Positions 6,559 through 14,276 of a stretch of DNA of 14,276 nt are shown piece after piece. The position numbers and the translations under genes are program-made. Each line of letters opens with the position of its first letter. The stretch's first letter is position 1. The stretch comes from Bryobacteraceae bacterium. GTDB lineage: Bacteria > Acidobacteriota > Terriglobia > Bryobacterales > Bryobacteraceae. Location: contig CANGVB010000022.1 in assembly GCA_947456995.1 (NCBI GenBank), positions 1 through 14,276 of the forward strand. The letters run 5' to 3'. Below the pieces are notes generated by a model that had not been told where the DNA came from, ran no database searches, and saw only the letters and a program-made list of their open reading frames with translations.

Positions 6559-7950
6559 ATGGGGAAGCTTGCTCAACGCTGGGTTTTGCCGGTTCTATAC
6601 CTGACTGATAACTGGATCAGCAGGGTGGGATTGTTTTTAGTTCTGTCGGCGATGGTGTTGTGGATCTTCCTCACTGGCGCAAGTGCAGCCTCAGGTTACC
6701 TGGGGATTTTGCAGTTCGTAGCTTTACCTGCTGCGTTCTTTGGTGGTCTGGTTCTGGTTCCAATTGGGATCAGCTTGCAGCGGCGCCGCGAGGCACCTGA
6801 CCATCATCTCCATCTGCCTGAAAAGATCGAATTGTCGAACCCCAAGGTACGGCGCTTCCTCGTGTTTGTTGCTGGTGCGACCTTTATCAACCTGGTTGTA
6901 GGCGGCGCACTTACTTTTCAGACCGTTCATTACATGGAAAGCAATAACTTCTGTGGGACGGCTTGCCACGTGATGGATCCTGAACACGTTGCCTTTCAGA
7001 ATGGCTCTCATGCACAGGTGAAGTGTGTGGAGTGTCATATCGGCGAGGGTGCAGGCAATGCCATACGCGCAAAGCTGAACGGAACGCGGCAGCTTTACCT
7101 GATTCTGGCTGGGGGCTACAGTCGTCCGATTCCATCGCCGCCACATGCACTCAAGCCTGCCTCAGAGACATGTGAGAATTGCCATTCCCGAAATCACGAC
7201 TACGGGGACAAACTCTGGCGCAGAACGCAGTTCGACGATGCCGGAGAAAAGGTGGAAACCGCCTTGATGCTTAAGCTCGGCGGAGCTGAAGGCAAGGGCA
7301 TTCACGGCGCGCACATGGGCCGGAATTTCCATATCGAATATCAAGCCGCTGACGACAAGCGGGAGAAGATTCTCTCCGTAAAAGTGACCAAGGGCGGTCA
7401 GACCGACGAGTATGCGTCGGCTGACTTCAGCTCGGGTAAGGTGAAGGCCGTGTTCAGCCGGCAGATGGATTGTCTTGATTGTCACAACCGCCCGAGCCAC
7501 GAGTTTGCTGTGCCAGACCGTGCGGTGGACAAGATGATGGCCGATGGCAAGCTGCCACAGTCGATACCTCTGTTTCGCAAAGCTGCGTTAGAGGTGCTTA
7601 AGGGTGAGTACGGCACTCGAGCTGCAACAGCGATTCCTGAACAGCTCAAAGCGTATTACCAGAAGAATCAGCCTGGTGCACTGGCAGCCAATCAGGGGGA
7701 ACTGGACAAGGCCGGCAAGGCACTTGCGGATCTTTATGGCCGGAACATATTCCCGGCAATGAAGATCACCTGGGGAACTTATCCGCAGCATCTGGGACAT
7801 ACGGATTCTCCTGGCTGCTTCCGCTGCCATGGGGAAGAGTTGAAGTCGAAGACTCCCGGCAAGGCGATCACGCAGGATTGCGAAGCCTGCCACAAGGTGC
7901 TTGGTGTTGAAGAGAAGAACATGAAGGCATTACAGGAACTTGGAGGTTGA
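6559..7950 (+). CDS. NapC/NirT-like membrane-anchored hexahaem cytochrome c
   Basis: The 463-residue product begins with three hydrophobic segments at about 21-40, 48-72 and 99-119, followed by a periplasmic multihaem domain. Haem sites are CGTACH (132-137, a CX3CH variant), CVECH (156), CENCH (205), CLDCH (305), CFRCH (420) and CEACH (441), six in all. The first two sites with the nearby VMDPEH and SHAQVKCVECH match the N-terminal pattern of NapC/NirT/NrfH quinol dehydrogenases, which are usually about 160-200 residues with one helix. This protein is far longer and has extra helices. It probably moves electrons between quinone and periplasmic cytochromes, in a CymA-like role. AGAGGA precedes the ATG by 8 nt, and the stop lies 2 nt before the next start. 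Confidence 0.86.
   Translation: MGKLAQRWVLPVLYLTDNWISRVGLFLVLSAMVLWIFLTGASAASGYLGILQFVALPAAFFGGLVLVPIGISLQRRREAPDHHLHLPEKIELSNPKVRRFLVFVAGATFINLVVGGALTFQTVHYMESNNFCGTACHVMDPEHVAFQNGSHAQVKCVECHIGEGAGNAIRAKLNGTRQLYLILAGGYSRPIPSPPHALKPASETCENCHSRNHDYGDKLWRRTQFDDAGEKVETALMLKLGGAEGKGIHGAHMGRNFHIEYQAADDKREKILSVKVTKGGQTDEYASADFSSGKVKAVFSRQMDCLDCHNRPSHEFAVPDRAVDKMMADGKLPQSIPLFRKAALEVLKGEYGTRAATAIPEQLKAYYQKNQPGALAANQGELDKAGKALADLYGRNIFPAMKITWGTYPQHLGHTDSPGCFRCHGEELKSKTPGKAITQDCEACHKVLGVEEKNMKALQELGG
7942..7946 (+). promoter_or_regulatory. Shine-Dalgarno GGAGG of the OmcA/MtrC-family gene
   Basis: GGAGG lies inside the last codons of the hexahaem gene, 6 nt before the ATG at 7953. This fixes that ATG as the start in preference to an in-frame TTG at 7947. 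Confidence 0.8.
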
Positions 7951-7952
7951 TC

Positions 7953-9992
7953 ATGCGTGAACGATTCGGAATGCGTCTCTGGCCAGCAGTATTAGTTGGT
8001 GGCCTGTTGGCAGCTGCAGGATTGGTGAGTGGCGTGGGCAAGAATGCCTTCAATGCCGCTCAAAAGGCGTTTTACGCCGACGAAAAGACGATCAATTTCG
8101 TAAGGCCGGGACTCGACCTCAAGATCCTCGCTGCGGTTGTGAATCCGGATGGGTCCATGGCAGCTCGAATCAAGATCACAGACCCGCTGGGCGTGCCTCT
8201 TGACCGCCTTGGCGTGTTTACGCCAGGGCCGGTGAACATTAGTTTCGTAGCTGCATTCATACCCAAGGACGATAAGGTCTACACGGCTTATACAACCCGC
8301 GTGCAGACGAGTCCGATCACCAGAGTTTCTGCGAGGCAGGCGGCGGGTGATACCGGTGGCAGCTGGGTGAAGAACACAGAAGAAGGCGAGTATACGTATA
8401 CTTTTGGCACCCGCGCACCTGCTGGCTTTGACCGTACTGCTACTCATACCATTGGCGCGTATTCCAGCCGCAACCTGACCGCCTTTGATCTTGGTACGAA
8501 CTATGCGAGTGCCACTTTCAATTTCATTCCTGCTGGCGGGGAAGTAACTCAGGTTCGCGATGTGATCAAGACCGCCACTTGCAACGCCTGCCATGTGCAG
8601 GTATCTGCTCACGGTGGTTCGCGTATTGGTATGGAGATGTGCGTTCTTTGCCACACACCGCAGACTGTAGATCCTGATACTGGCAATACAGTTGACATGA
8701 CTGTAATGACACACAAGATTCACATGGGCAAGGACCTGCCGAGCGTCAAGGCTGGCACCAAGTACCAGATCATCGGCAATGGTCAGTCGCTGCATGATTT
8801 CTCAGCGGTTGGCTTTCCTGCTAACGCGAGAAACTGTACCGCCTGTCATGCACAGACTGGGCCAAATGCTGCAAGCCAGGCTACGGCCATGTTTAACCCG
8901 ACTCGCGCGGCTTGCGGTTCCTGCCATGACGGCATCGACTTTGCAGCCGGCAAGGGACACATCGCACAAGCTGACGATACACGCTGCTCTACCTGTCATC
9001 GCCCTGAAGGCGAGCGGGAGTGGGACATCTCGGTGAAGGGCGCACACGTTGTTCCTGAGTTCTCGAAGAACCTGAAAGGCCAGTCGATTGAATTGCTGGA
9101 AGTCAGCAATACAGGACCCGGGCAGAATCCAACCGTCACCTATCGCCTGAAGGATTCTGAGGGCAAGATCCTCGCCCCGAGTGAAATGACCTCACTGTCC
9201 ATGATATTGGCCGGGCCGGCGCCAGACTATCTCGCTTACTGGTCTGAGGCATCGAGAACCGATCCAATTTCACCGAGTGGTTCAGCAACACACCGCTTTG
9301 CCCGAGCGATTCCAGCCGACGCCAAGGGAACTTACACCATTAGCGCTGAAGGTTATCGCAATGTCTCTTTTGAAGGCCCGGGCCGCATTCCTACCACTGT
9401 CCGGGATCCGCTCAAGAATGTCGTGAAGTATTTCAGTGTTGATGGGACGGCGGTCACTCCTCGCAGACAGGTAGTCACAGTTGAAAAGTGCAACGCCTGC
9501 CATACGAGGATTGAAGCCCATGGCCGTAACCGGAATCAGATCGAAAGTTGCGTTGTCTGCCACAACTCAACCATGACGGATGCGGCGCGGCGACCAGCAG
9601 CGCAGGCTCCAAACGAGTCGATCAGCTTTGGCACGATGGTACACCGGATTCATACCGGCAAGGAGCAGGGGCGTCCTTACATCATCTACGGGTTTGGTGC
9701 TTCGGAGAATAACTTCAGCGAAATTGGCTTCCCAACCAGCGCTGCTAATTGCACTACCTGTCACGTGAACAATTCTCAGAATCTGCCTTTACGGGCAAAT
9801 CTGAACCCCGTCACCGATCCGCGTGGATGGTTGCCGAGCCTGGGTGTCACCAGTGCTTCCTGTCTGAGCTGCCATAGCTCAAGGGATGCTGCGGTACATG
9901 CCCAGATCAATACCTCTCCACTTGGTGAAAGCTGCACGGTTTGCCACGGCGCCAACGCAGAATTCTCTGTAAGCCGCGTCCACGCAAGGTAA
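7953..9992 (+). CDS. OmcA/MtrC-family decahaem cytochrome c
   Basis: The 679-residue protein has ten CXXCH sites: 210, 230, 295, 321, 345, then 513, 533, 600, 637 and 661. They form two pentahaem blocks, each preceded by a beta-rich region (about 40-200 and 355-505). This is the four-domain layout of the MtrC/OmcA outer-surface cytochromes. The two blocks are clearly related: CNACH-x6-AHG, a THKIH or VHRIH segment, then a VGFP or IGFP segment before NCTACH or NCTTCH. The N-terminus has a hydrophobic export segment (about residues 9-27) but no lipobox cysteine, unlike Shewanella MtrC and OmcA, which are lipoproteins. It may stay attached through the barrel or be anchored by an uncleaved helix. 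Expected role: terminal electron transfer to an extracellular or surface acceptor. It sits between the hexahaem and mtrA-like genes. Confidence 0.91.
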   Translation: MRERFGMRLWPAVLVGGLLAAAGLVSGVGKNAFNAAQKAFYADEKTINFVRPGLDLKILAAVVNPDGSMAARIKITDPLGVPLDRLGVFTPGPVNISFVAAFIPKDDKVYTAYTTRVQTSPITRVSARQAAGDTGGSWVKNTEEGEYTYTFGTRAPAGFDRTATHTIGAYSSRNLTAFDLGTNYASATFNFIPAGGEVTQVRDVIKTATCNACHVQVSAHGGSRIGMEMCVLCHTPQTVDPDTGNTVDMTVMTHKIHMGKDLPSVKAGTKYQIIGNGQSLHDFSAVGFPANARNCTACHAQTGPNAASQATAMFNPTRAACGSCHDGIDFAAGKGHIAQADDTRCSTCHRPEGEREWDISVKGAHVVPEFSKNLKGQSIELLEVSNTGPGQNPTVTYRLKDSEGKILAPSEMTSLSMILAGPAPDYLAYWSEASRTDPISPSGSATHRFARAIPADAKGTYTISAEGYRNVSFEGPGRIPTTVRDPLKNVVKYFSVDGTAVTPRRQVVTVEKCNACHTRIEAHGRNRNQIESCVVCHNSTMTDAARRPAAQAPNESISFGTMVHRIHTGKEQGRPYIIYGFGASENNFSEIGFPTSAANCTTCHVNNSQNLPLRANLNPVTDPRGWLPSLGVTSASCLSCHSSRDAAVHAQINTSPLGESCTVCHGANAEFSVSRVHAR

Positions 9993-9993
9993 G

Positions 9994-10980
9994 ATGCGAA
10001 TCTATACAACCACTATCGTTCTCTTGTTACTGCCCTTCCTTGCTGGTGCGGCACCTAAAAAGGCTCGCACCGACAAGGAAGGTTACGCTGGAACCGAAGC
10101 CTGTCTGGTTTGCCATGAAGACATGGGAAAGGCTTTTTTGAAGAGCCGCCATGGAGTTGTGGAAAACGACAAAGGCCGGGGATGGAAGGGTCAATCGTGC
10201 GAATCCTGCCACGGGCCAGGTACAAAACACGGTGAGGCGGCTGAAGCCAAGTTCATTCTCAACCATGTGAAGGCAAGCCCACGTGAAGCTGATACCTCTT
10301 GTTTGTCCTGCCATAAGAATCAGGCCACGCATTCGGGTCGAATCAGTGGTTCTCATGCCAAGGTGCAGGTTGCGTGTGTCAGTTGCCACTCGGTCCATCA
10401 TGCGGTGAATGATTCGTCTCTTCCGCTGATGCGCGACTTCAGCGAGAAGTCCCCCGCTGCGCTGGCCCGGTTGCCAATAGCTGCGACGCGCCCGGCCAAG
10501 ATCACCGAGCTTTGCACAAGCTGCCACGCAAGTGCCTGGGCAGCCTTCCAGCGGCCACATACGCATCCGGTAGCGCAAGGCGCAATGTCGTGTGTCGATT
10601 GCCACAACCCGCACGGAACGTCCCGTCCCTTTGGGCTAAACACGACGGCCAGAACTACCAATTCTGAGCCGGGATGCTTTAAGTGCCATTCCGACAAACG
10701 CGGGCCTTTTGCTTTTGAGCATGCACCAGTGCGGATGGAGGGCTGTAGTGCCTGTCATGAAAATCATGGCTCAGCAAATCCGCGCATTTTGAACCGGGCT
10801 GAGGTAAGCCATGTGTGTCTGGAATGTCACTCCAACGTGCCAGCTGCCAGTAACAGAAGTGGCACGCTCGGAACCGTGGCCACCGGCTTCCACGACCTCA
10901 GGCTGCCAGCCTATCGCAATTGCACTACTTGCCATACCAAGGTGCACGGGTCACATATTAATCGGGATTTACTGCGATGA
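9994..10980 (+). CDS. mtrA: DmsE/MtrA-family periplasmic decahaem cytochrome c
   Basis: The 328-residue product closely matches the length of Shewanella MtrA (about 333). A signal peptide (residues 1-19, ending LAGAA) is followed by ten CXXCH sites at 37, 69, 103, 128, 174, 200, 228, 251, 275 and 310, evenly spread as in the linear haem wire of MtrA. The start of the mature part (GTEACLVCHEDMGKAFLKSRHG) and the SCESCHGPGTKHGE segment are typical of the DmsE family. MtrA inserts into the MtrB barrel and carries electrons across the outer membrane. The ATG follows the previous stop by 1 nt, with AAGG 4 nt upstream. Its stop overlaps the barrel gene start in an ATGA. DmsE is the same fold used for extracellular DMSO reduction, but no DMSO reductase genes are in view. 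Confidence 0.92.
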   Translation: MRIYTTTIVLLLLPFLAGAAPKKARTDKEGYAGTEACLVCHEDMGKAFLKSRHGVVENDKGRGWKGQSCESCHGPGTKHGEAAEAKFILNHVKASPREADTSCLSCHKNQATHSGRISGSHAKVQVACVSCHSVHHAVNDSSLPLMRDFSEKSPAALARLPIAATRPAKITELCTSCHASAWAAFQRPHTHPVAQGAMSCVDCHNPHGTSRPFGLNTTARTTNSEPGCFKCHSDKRGPFAFEHAPVRMEGCSACHENHGSANPRILNRAEVSHVCLECHSNVPAASNRSGTLGTVATGFHDLRLPAYRNCTTCHTKVHGSHINRDLLR

Positions 10981-12890
10981 AGAAATTATCTTTGCTAGCG
11001 ATCATCGCAAGCTGTCTTAGTGCGCAAGAGCCAGCCAAGCCGGTTGCTGAAAACCCTTTGCAGATGCAAAGTGATATCGGTTATCGCATGCTCACAGGGC
11101 AGCACGGCAACATCAACACCTATCGCAGCGTGGTGAATCTTGGTGAAGGCCCAAGGCTGCTTCAGTTTCAATCCACTTACAAGCCTCCGAATACCAAGCT
11201 TTTCGACGAATTTCGAATTCACGGGGCCAACTGGGGTGATCCGCTGAATTCCCTCCAGTTGAATGCGGAGAAGACTGCGGTGTATCGGGTGAATTTTCAG
11301 TACCGAAACATTGCTTACTTCAATACGCTTCCTTCCTTTGCCAGCCCGCAATTGGGGCGCTTGGGTGCTTCCTCTTATGCCACCAGCCAGTCCTGGCAGG
11401 ATACGCGGAACCGCTTCTGGAATCTGGACCTGGACTTGCGGCCAGGACGCAGGTTTCAGCCTTTCTTTGGTGTTGCACAAAATACCAGTCGCGGGCTGGG
11501 CGTGAGTCCTTTGGTGCTCGATGAAAACAGCTATCCGGCTGCCAGCCGCATTGATACTGGCTACACCGTCTTTCGCGGTGGAATGCGTCTTGAAACCGAA
11601 CTGCTTCATCTGAGTCTGGAGCAGGGCGGCGCGACTTTCCATGACGGAACATCGCTGGTGAACAATACGTTGAACTTTGGGAATCGCGAAAATACTTACT
11701 TCGGCCGCCAGCTCTCACTGGGTGATTCAACGCGGCTTTACGATGTAACGGGCAATCATCTTTACTCTTCAGCTGACCTCACAATTTCACCCGTATCCTG
11801 GCTCGATTTGAGTGCTGAGTATTACTTCTCGCAGCCGAAATCGGAAGTCCGTTTTAACGAATCTGCACGGGGTACGATTCTCTGGCTGGACTCACTGCGG
11901 TTCGTCAATGGCCAGCAATCCATGGCGACCGGGTACGCCAATCAGCCAAGAACTGCTGGCGGGCTGACGCTGGAGATTCGGCCATTCAGCCGGCTTCGGA
12001 TCATCGATGCCTGGCAGGTGGAGCACATGCACAATGCAGGCTCGATCTCGTTTGGAACCACGCTGGATGGCCGGGCACTGAATCCCGTGAACTCGAACGA
12101 TCGTCTGGTGTTGAGGCAGAATGAACAGAGGCTCCAGGCATTCTTTGATGTTTCCAAGCGCTTGACCGTCTTCGGCGGGCATCGTTATCTCTGGGGCGAC
12201 GCCGAAGTGCGCCGCGCCAGTTTGTCTCCTGGCGGGCCGCGGGAGTTTGGCTATCTGAACCGTCATTCAGCCCTTGCTGGATTCATCTACAGGCCTTTCT
12301 CCAAGCTCACTGTAAACGGTGAAACAGAAGTGGGCCGTGGGGATCAAACCTTCTTTAGAACGAGCCTTCAGAACTTTGAACAGATGCGCTTGCGTGGACG
12401 ATATCAGCTTTCTGAAGCGTGGCAATTCAACGCCCGGTTTACGCGGGTGAACAATGCCAATCCGGCACCGGGAGTGAATCTCAACTTTCGGAACCAGCAG
12501 GCTAACCTCACCGTGCAATGGACCAGGAAGCTAGTATCGGTGATGGCTGACTACACGCGCTCGGCGATCTTCACCAATCTTGGCTATCTCGATCCCGTGA
12601 CTTATCTTCTCGAACCCAACATCTACCGTGACAATGCTCATACCGGTACTCTGGCTGCCGACCTTCGACTGCCAAAAAAGGCAACCTTTACTTTTGGTGG
12701 CAGCATGTTCCGGTCTGCAGGAAGCAGGCCGAGCCGCTACTATCAGCCTTTGATGCGTTTGCGTGTTCCGGTTGCAAGCGGCATGGGGCTGTTGGCCGAG
12801 TGGCGTAACGTCTCGATGGGGCAGACCTTTTATGCCTACGAGGCATTTGGCGTGCAGCAGTTTACGATCGGCCTGCGCATCTCACACTAG
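10977..12890 (+). CDS. outer-membrane beta-barrel in the MtrB position (diverged MtrB/PioB-like porin)
   Basis: The 637-residue product has a short signal peptide (residues 1-16, ending CLSA before QEP). The rest is made of alternating polar and hydrophobic strands rich in Tyr, Arg, Phe and Asn with repeated strand-turn patterns, as in a large barrel; Shewanella MtrB is about 697 residues. The end (QQFTIGLRISH) looks like a closing beta strand. Its start overlaps the mtrA stop (ATGA), which fixes them as partners. The only cysteine is Cys13 in the signal peptide, so the N-terminal CXXC motif of Shewanella MtrB is absent. Assignment rests on barrel-like composition and on position more than on recognised sequence, so another outer-membrane porin family is possible. 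Its stop overlaps the convergent regulator gene by 4 bp. Confidence 0.77.
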   Translation: MKKLSLLAIIASCLSAQEPAKPVAENPLQMQSDIGYRMLTGQHGNINTYRSVVNLGEGPRLLQFQSTYKPPNTKLFDEFRIHGANWGDPLNSLQLNAEKTAVYRVNFQYRNIAYFNTLPSFASPQLGRLGASSYATSQSWQDTRNRFWNLDLDLRPGRRFQPFFGVAQNTSRGLGVSPLVLDENSYPAASRIDTGYTVFRGGMRLETELLHLSLEQGGATFHDGTSLVNNTLNFGNRENTYFGRQLSLGDSTRLYDVTGNHLYSSADLTISPVSWLDLSAEYYFSQPKSEVRFNESARGTILWLDSLRFVNGQQSMATGYANQPRTAGGLTLEIRPFSRLRIIDAWQVEHMHNAGSISFGTTLDGRALNPVNSNDRLVLRQNEQRLQAFFDVSKRLTVFGGHRYLWGDAEVRRASLSPGGPREFGYLNRHSALAGFIYRPFSKLTVNGETEVGRGDQTFFRTSLQNFEQMRLRGRYQLSEAWQFNARFTRVNNANPAPGVNLNFRNQQANLTVQWTRKLVSVMADYTRSAIFTNLGYLDPVTYLLEPNIYRDNAHTGTLAADLRLPKKATFTFGGSMFRSAGSRPSRYYQPLMRLRVPVASGMGLLAEWRNVSMGQTFYAYEAFGVQQFTIGLRISH

Positions 12891-14251
12891 ACCAGCCCGT
12901 ACTTCTTCATCTTGTAGCGCAGTTTGTCCCGGCTGATTTCGAGGATGCGTGCAGCCTCAGACTGGTTGGACCGGCTTTTCTTGAGCGCGTCGATTACCAG
13001 CTCTTTTTCACGGTCGGCTAGCGAGGGGATTGTAGCGGGCGAGGACAGTGTTTCAGACTCAGTACCGGCAGTTGGTTGCAGCAAATACTGTGGCAAGTCG
13101 CTTGCGTCGATTACCGGGCCTGCACTCATCATGGCTGCATGGCCGATTGCATTCTCCAGTTCGCGAACGTTGCCTGGCCAGTGATGCCGTTTGAGTATCA
13201 TTAGCGCGCGCTGTGTGAAGTCAGACACTTTGCGATCGTATTGTTTTGCCCACTTCGCGAGGAAGCTTCGGGCAAGCAGCTCAAGGTCACCTTGCCGGTC
13301 TACTAGCGAGGGTACTTCGAGCTCTACCATCGAGAGCCGGTAAAAGAGGTCTTCGCGGAAACGGCCTTGTTGAATCATTGCGCGGAGATCCCGGTGGGTA
13401 GCGGCAATCACTCGTACGTTGACCTTACGAGCGCGAAGAGAGCCCAGTTGTTGTACTTCCTGATTTTGAAGCGCCCGAAGCAGCTTTGCCTGGGTTGTGA
13501 GCGGCATGTCGCCTACTTCATCGAGAAAGAGTGTTCCGTTGTGGGCATGTTCGAAGAGGCCGATTTTGTTATCCGTCGCCCCAGTAAATGCACCTTTAAC
13601 GTGACCAAATAGCTCGCTTTCAAAGAGCGTTTCCACTACCGCAGAACAATTCAGGGGAACAAACTCCTGTTTCGTGCCACTCAGATGATGAAGCGCCTGG
13701 GCGACGAGTTCTTTGCCTGTTCCAGTTGCGCCATGAAGCAGGAGGGTTCGGAAGTGCGGGGCGACACGCTGGATTTTCGAATAGAGTTGCCACATCTCCG
13801 GACTATTGCCTACCATGCCCTCAAAATAGTTCGAATTGCTGGCAAAATGATCGGGGTCGAGGGCGTGAATTCTCGCGCGGTGCAGGCGGGCCAACTTGCC
13901 AACGCGGTCGCGTAGCGTGTCGATTGAGATTGGCTTGTCGAGATAGTCTGTTGCGCCTTTGCGGATGGCCTCAACTGCAGACTCTGTGGAATAGTAGGCG
14001 GTCATGAGGATGACATCGATGGTGGGGTCGAATGCCATGATGTGCTCGAGTGTTTCGATTCCATCCATCAGAGGCATCACCAGATCGGTCATGACGATTT
14101 GAGGGCGATGTTTTCTGATGAACTGAAGTCCTTGTGCTGGTTCGCTAAAACAGTAGACTTTGATGCCCTCTTCCTGTAGCGCATCCTGCATCATTTCAAG
14201 GCTATCGAGATTGTCATCGATGATAACCATCGACAAAGGGATTAAAGACAC
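12887..14251 (-). CDS. NtrC-family sigma-54 dependent response regulator (HoxA/HupR-like candidate)
   Basis: The 454-residue product has three domains. The receiver (about 8-125) keeps Asp12/Asp13, phospho-acceptor Asp56, Thr84 and Lys106, so it should be phosphorylatable. The AAA+ domain (about 145-390) has Walker A GATGTGKE (174-181), the sigma-54 contact loop GAFTGAT (220-226), Walker B LFLDEVGD (241-248), REDLFYRL and WPGNVRELEN. A Fis-type helix-turn-helix is at about 412-450. The start is uncertain: the longest frame begins at a GTG (14251), but the ATG at 14230 fits receiver domains as well, and neither has a clear Shine-Dalgarno. An in-frame TAA lies close upstream (about 14273-14275). 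A partner histidine kinase may lie beyond the edge. Proposed target: the -24/-12 promoter of hyaA (inference). Confidence 0.93.
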   Translation of the reverse strand: MSLIPLSMVIIDDNLDSLEMMQDALQEEGIKVYCFSEPAQGLQFIRKHRPQIVMTDLVMPLMDGIETLEHIMAFDPTIDVILMTAYYSTESAVEAIRKGATDYLDKPISIDTLRDRVGKLARLHRARIHALDPDHFASNSNYFEGMVGNSPEMWQLYSKIQRVAPHFRTLLLHGATGTGKELVAQALHHLSGTKQEFVPLNCSAVVETLFESELFGHVKGAFTGATDNKIGLFEHAHNGTLFLDEVGDMPLTTQAKLLRALQNQEVQQLGSLRARKVNVRVIAATHRDLRAMIQQGRFREDLFYRLSMVELEVPSLVDRQGDLELLARSFLAKWAKQYDRKVSDFTQRALMILKRHHWPGNVRELENAIGHAAMMSAGPVIDASDLPQYLLQPTAGTESETLSSPATIPSLADREKELVIDALKKSRSNQSEAARILEISRDKLRYKMKKYGLV

Positions 14252-14276
14252 TTTTGTAAGTTTAGCGCGAGGTTAG

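Noticed and set aside
7992..8795. 267-codon minus-strand open frame across the MtrC-like gene
   Set aside because: The opposite strand encodes haem motifs in a clear family; this frame has no domain and no promoter or ribosome site.
8570..10970. Regularly repeated short motifs resembling a repeat array
   Set aside because: They are codons for CXXCH haem sites within two open genes, not a CRISPR or tandem DNA repeat.
10977..11040. Lipobox-like IASC in the barrel signal peptide
   Set aside because: It loosely fits a type II site, but large outer-membrane barrels are not normally lipoproteins and a type I site follows immediately; left as a note only.
9994..12890. DmsEF extracellular DMSO reductase system
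   Set aside because: DmsE and DmsF are homologs of MtrA and MtrB, but no molybdopterin DmsA or Fe-S DmsB is present, and an OmcA/MtrC-family gene is.

Overview
The window is a compact, almost fully coding stretch from a Gram-negative bacterium. Outer-membrane and periplasmic cytochromes, a Tat-exported hydrogenase and a sigma-54 regulator are all present. The gene set would fit Acidobacteriota or a metal-reducing proteobacterium, but no 16S or other marker is present, so the taxon is an inference only.

Left half (1-6024, minus strand): one tightly packed operon read right to left, hyaA-hyaB-hyaC-hyaD-hypC-hypD-hypE. It encodes the small and large subunits of a group 1d type (oxygen-tolerant, membrane-bound) uptake [NiFe]-hydrogenase. 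Its cytochrome b anchor, its maturation protease and three Fe(CN)2CO cofactor assembly proteins follow. hypE runs off the left edge. Neighbouring genes overlap, or have Shine-Dalgarno sequences that overlap the previous stop codon.

Middle (6025-6228): a 204-bp divergent control region. Facing hyaA is a near-perfect -24/-12 (sigma-54) promoter. Facing right is a plausible sigma-70 type promoter. Two imperfect inverted repeats lie between them.

Right half (6229-12890, plus strand): a five-gene operon carrying 27 predicted haems. It holds a small monohaem cytochrome c, a three-helix NapC/NirT-like hexahaem cytochrome, an OmcA/MtrC-family decahaem cytochrome, a DmsE/MtrA-family decahaem cytochrome, and a 637-residue outer-membrane beta-barrel in the MtrB position. 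Together these look like an inner-membrane to outer-membrane electron conduit (porin-cytochrome complex).

Right edge (12887-14251, minus strand): an NtrC-type response regulator (REC, AAA+ with GAFTGA, Fis HTH), converging on the barrel gene with a 4-bp overlap. It is the natural candidate activator of the -24/-12 promoter of hyaA, by analogy with HoxA/HupR.

Proposed working model (inference): H2 is oxidised in the periplasm by HyaAB. Electrons pass through HyaC and quinone, or directly, to the hexahaem membrane cytochrome, then to the monohaem shuttle, then through MtrA/MtrB to the MtrC-like cytochrome and an extracellular acceptor. The locus would thus be a self-contained, co-regulated H2-to-extracellular-electron-transfer module.
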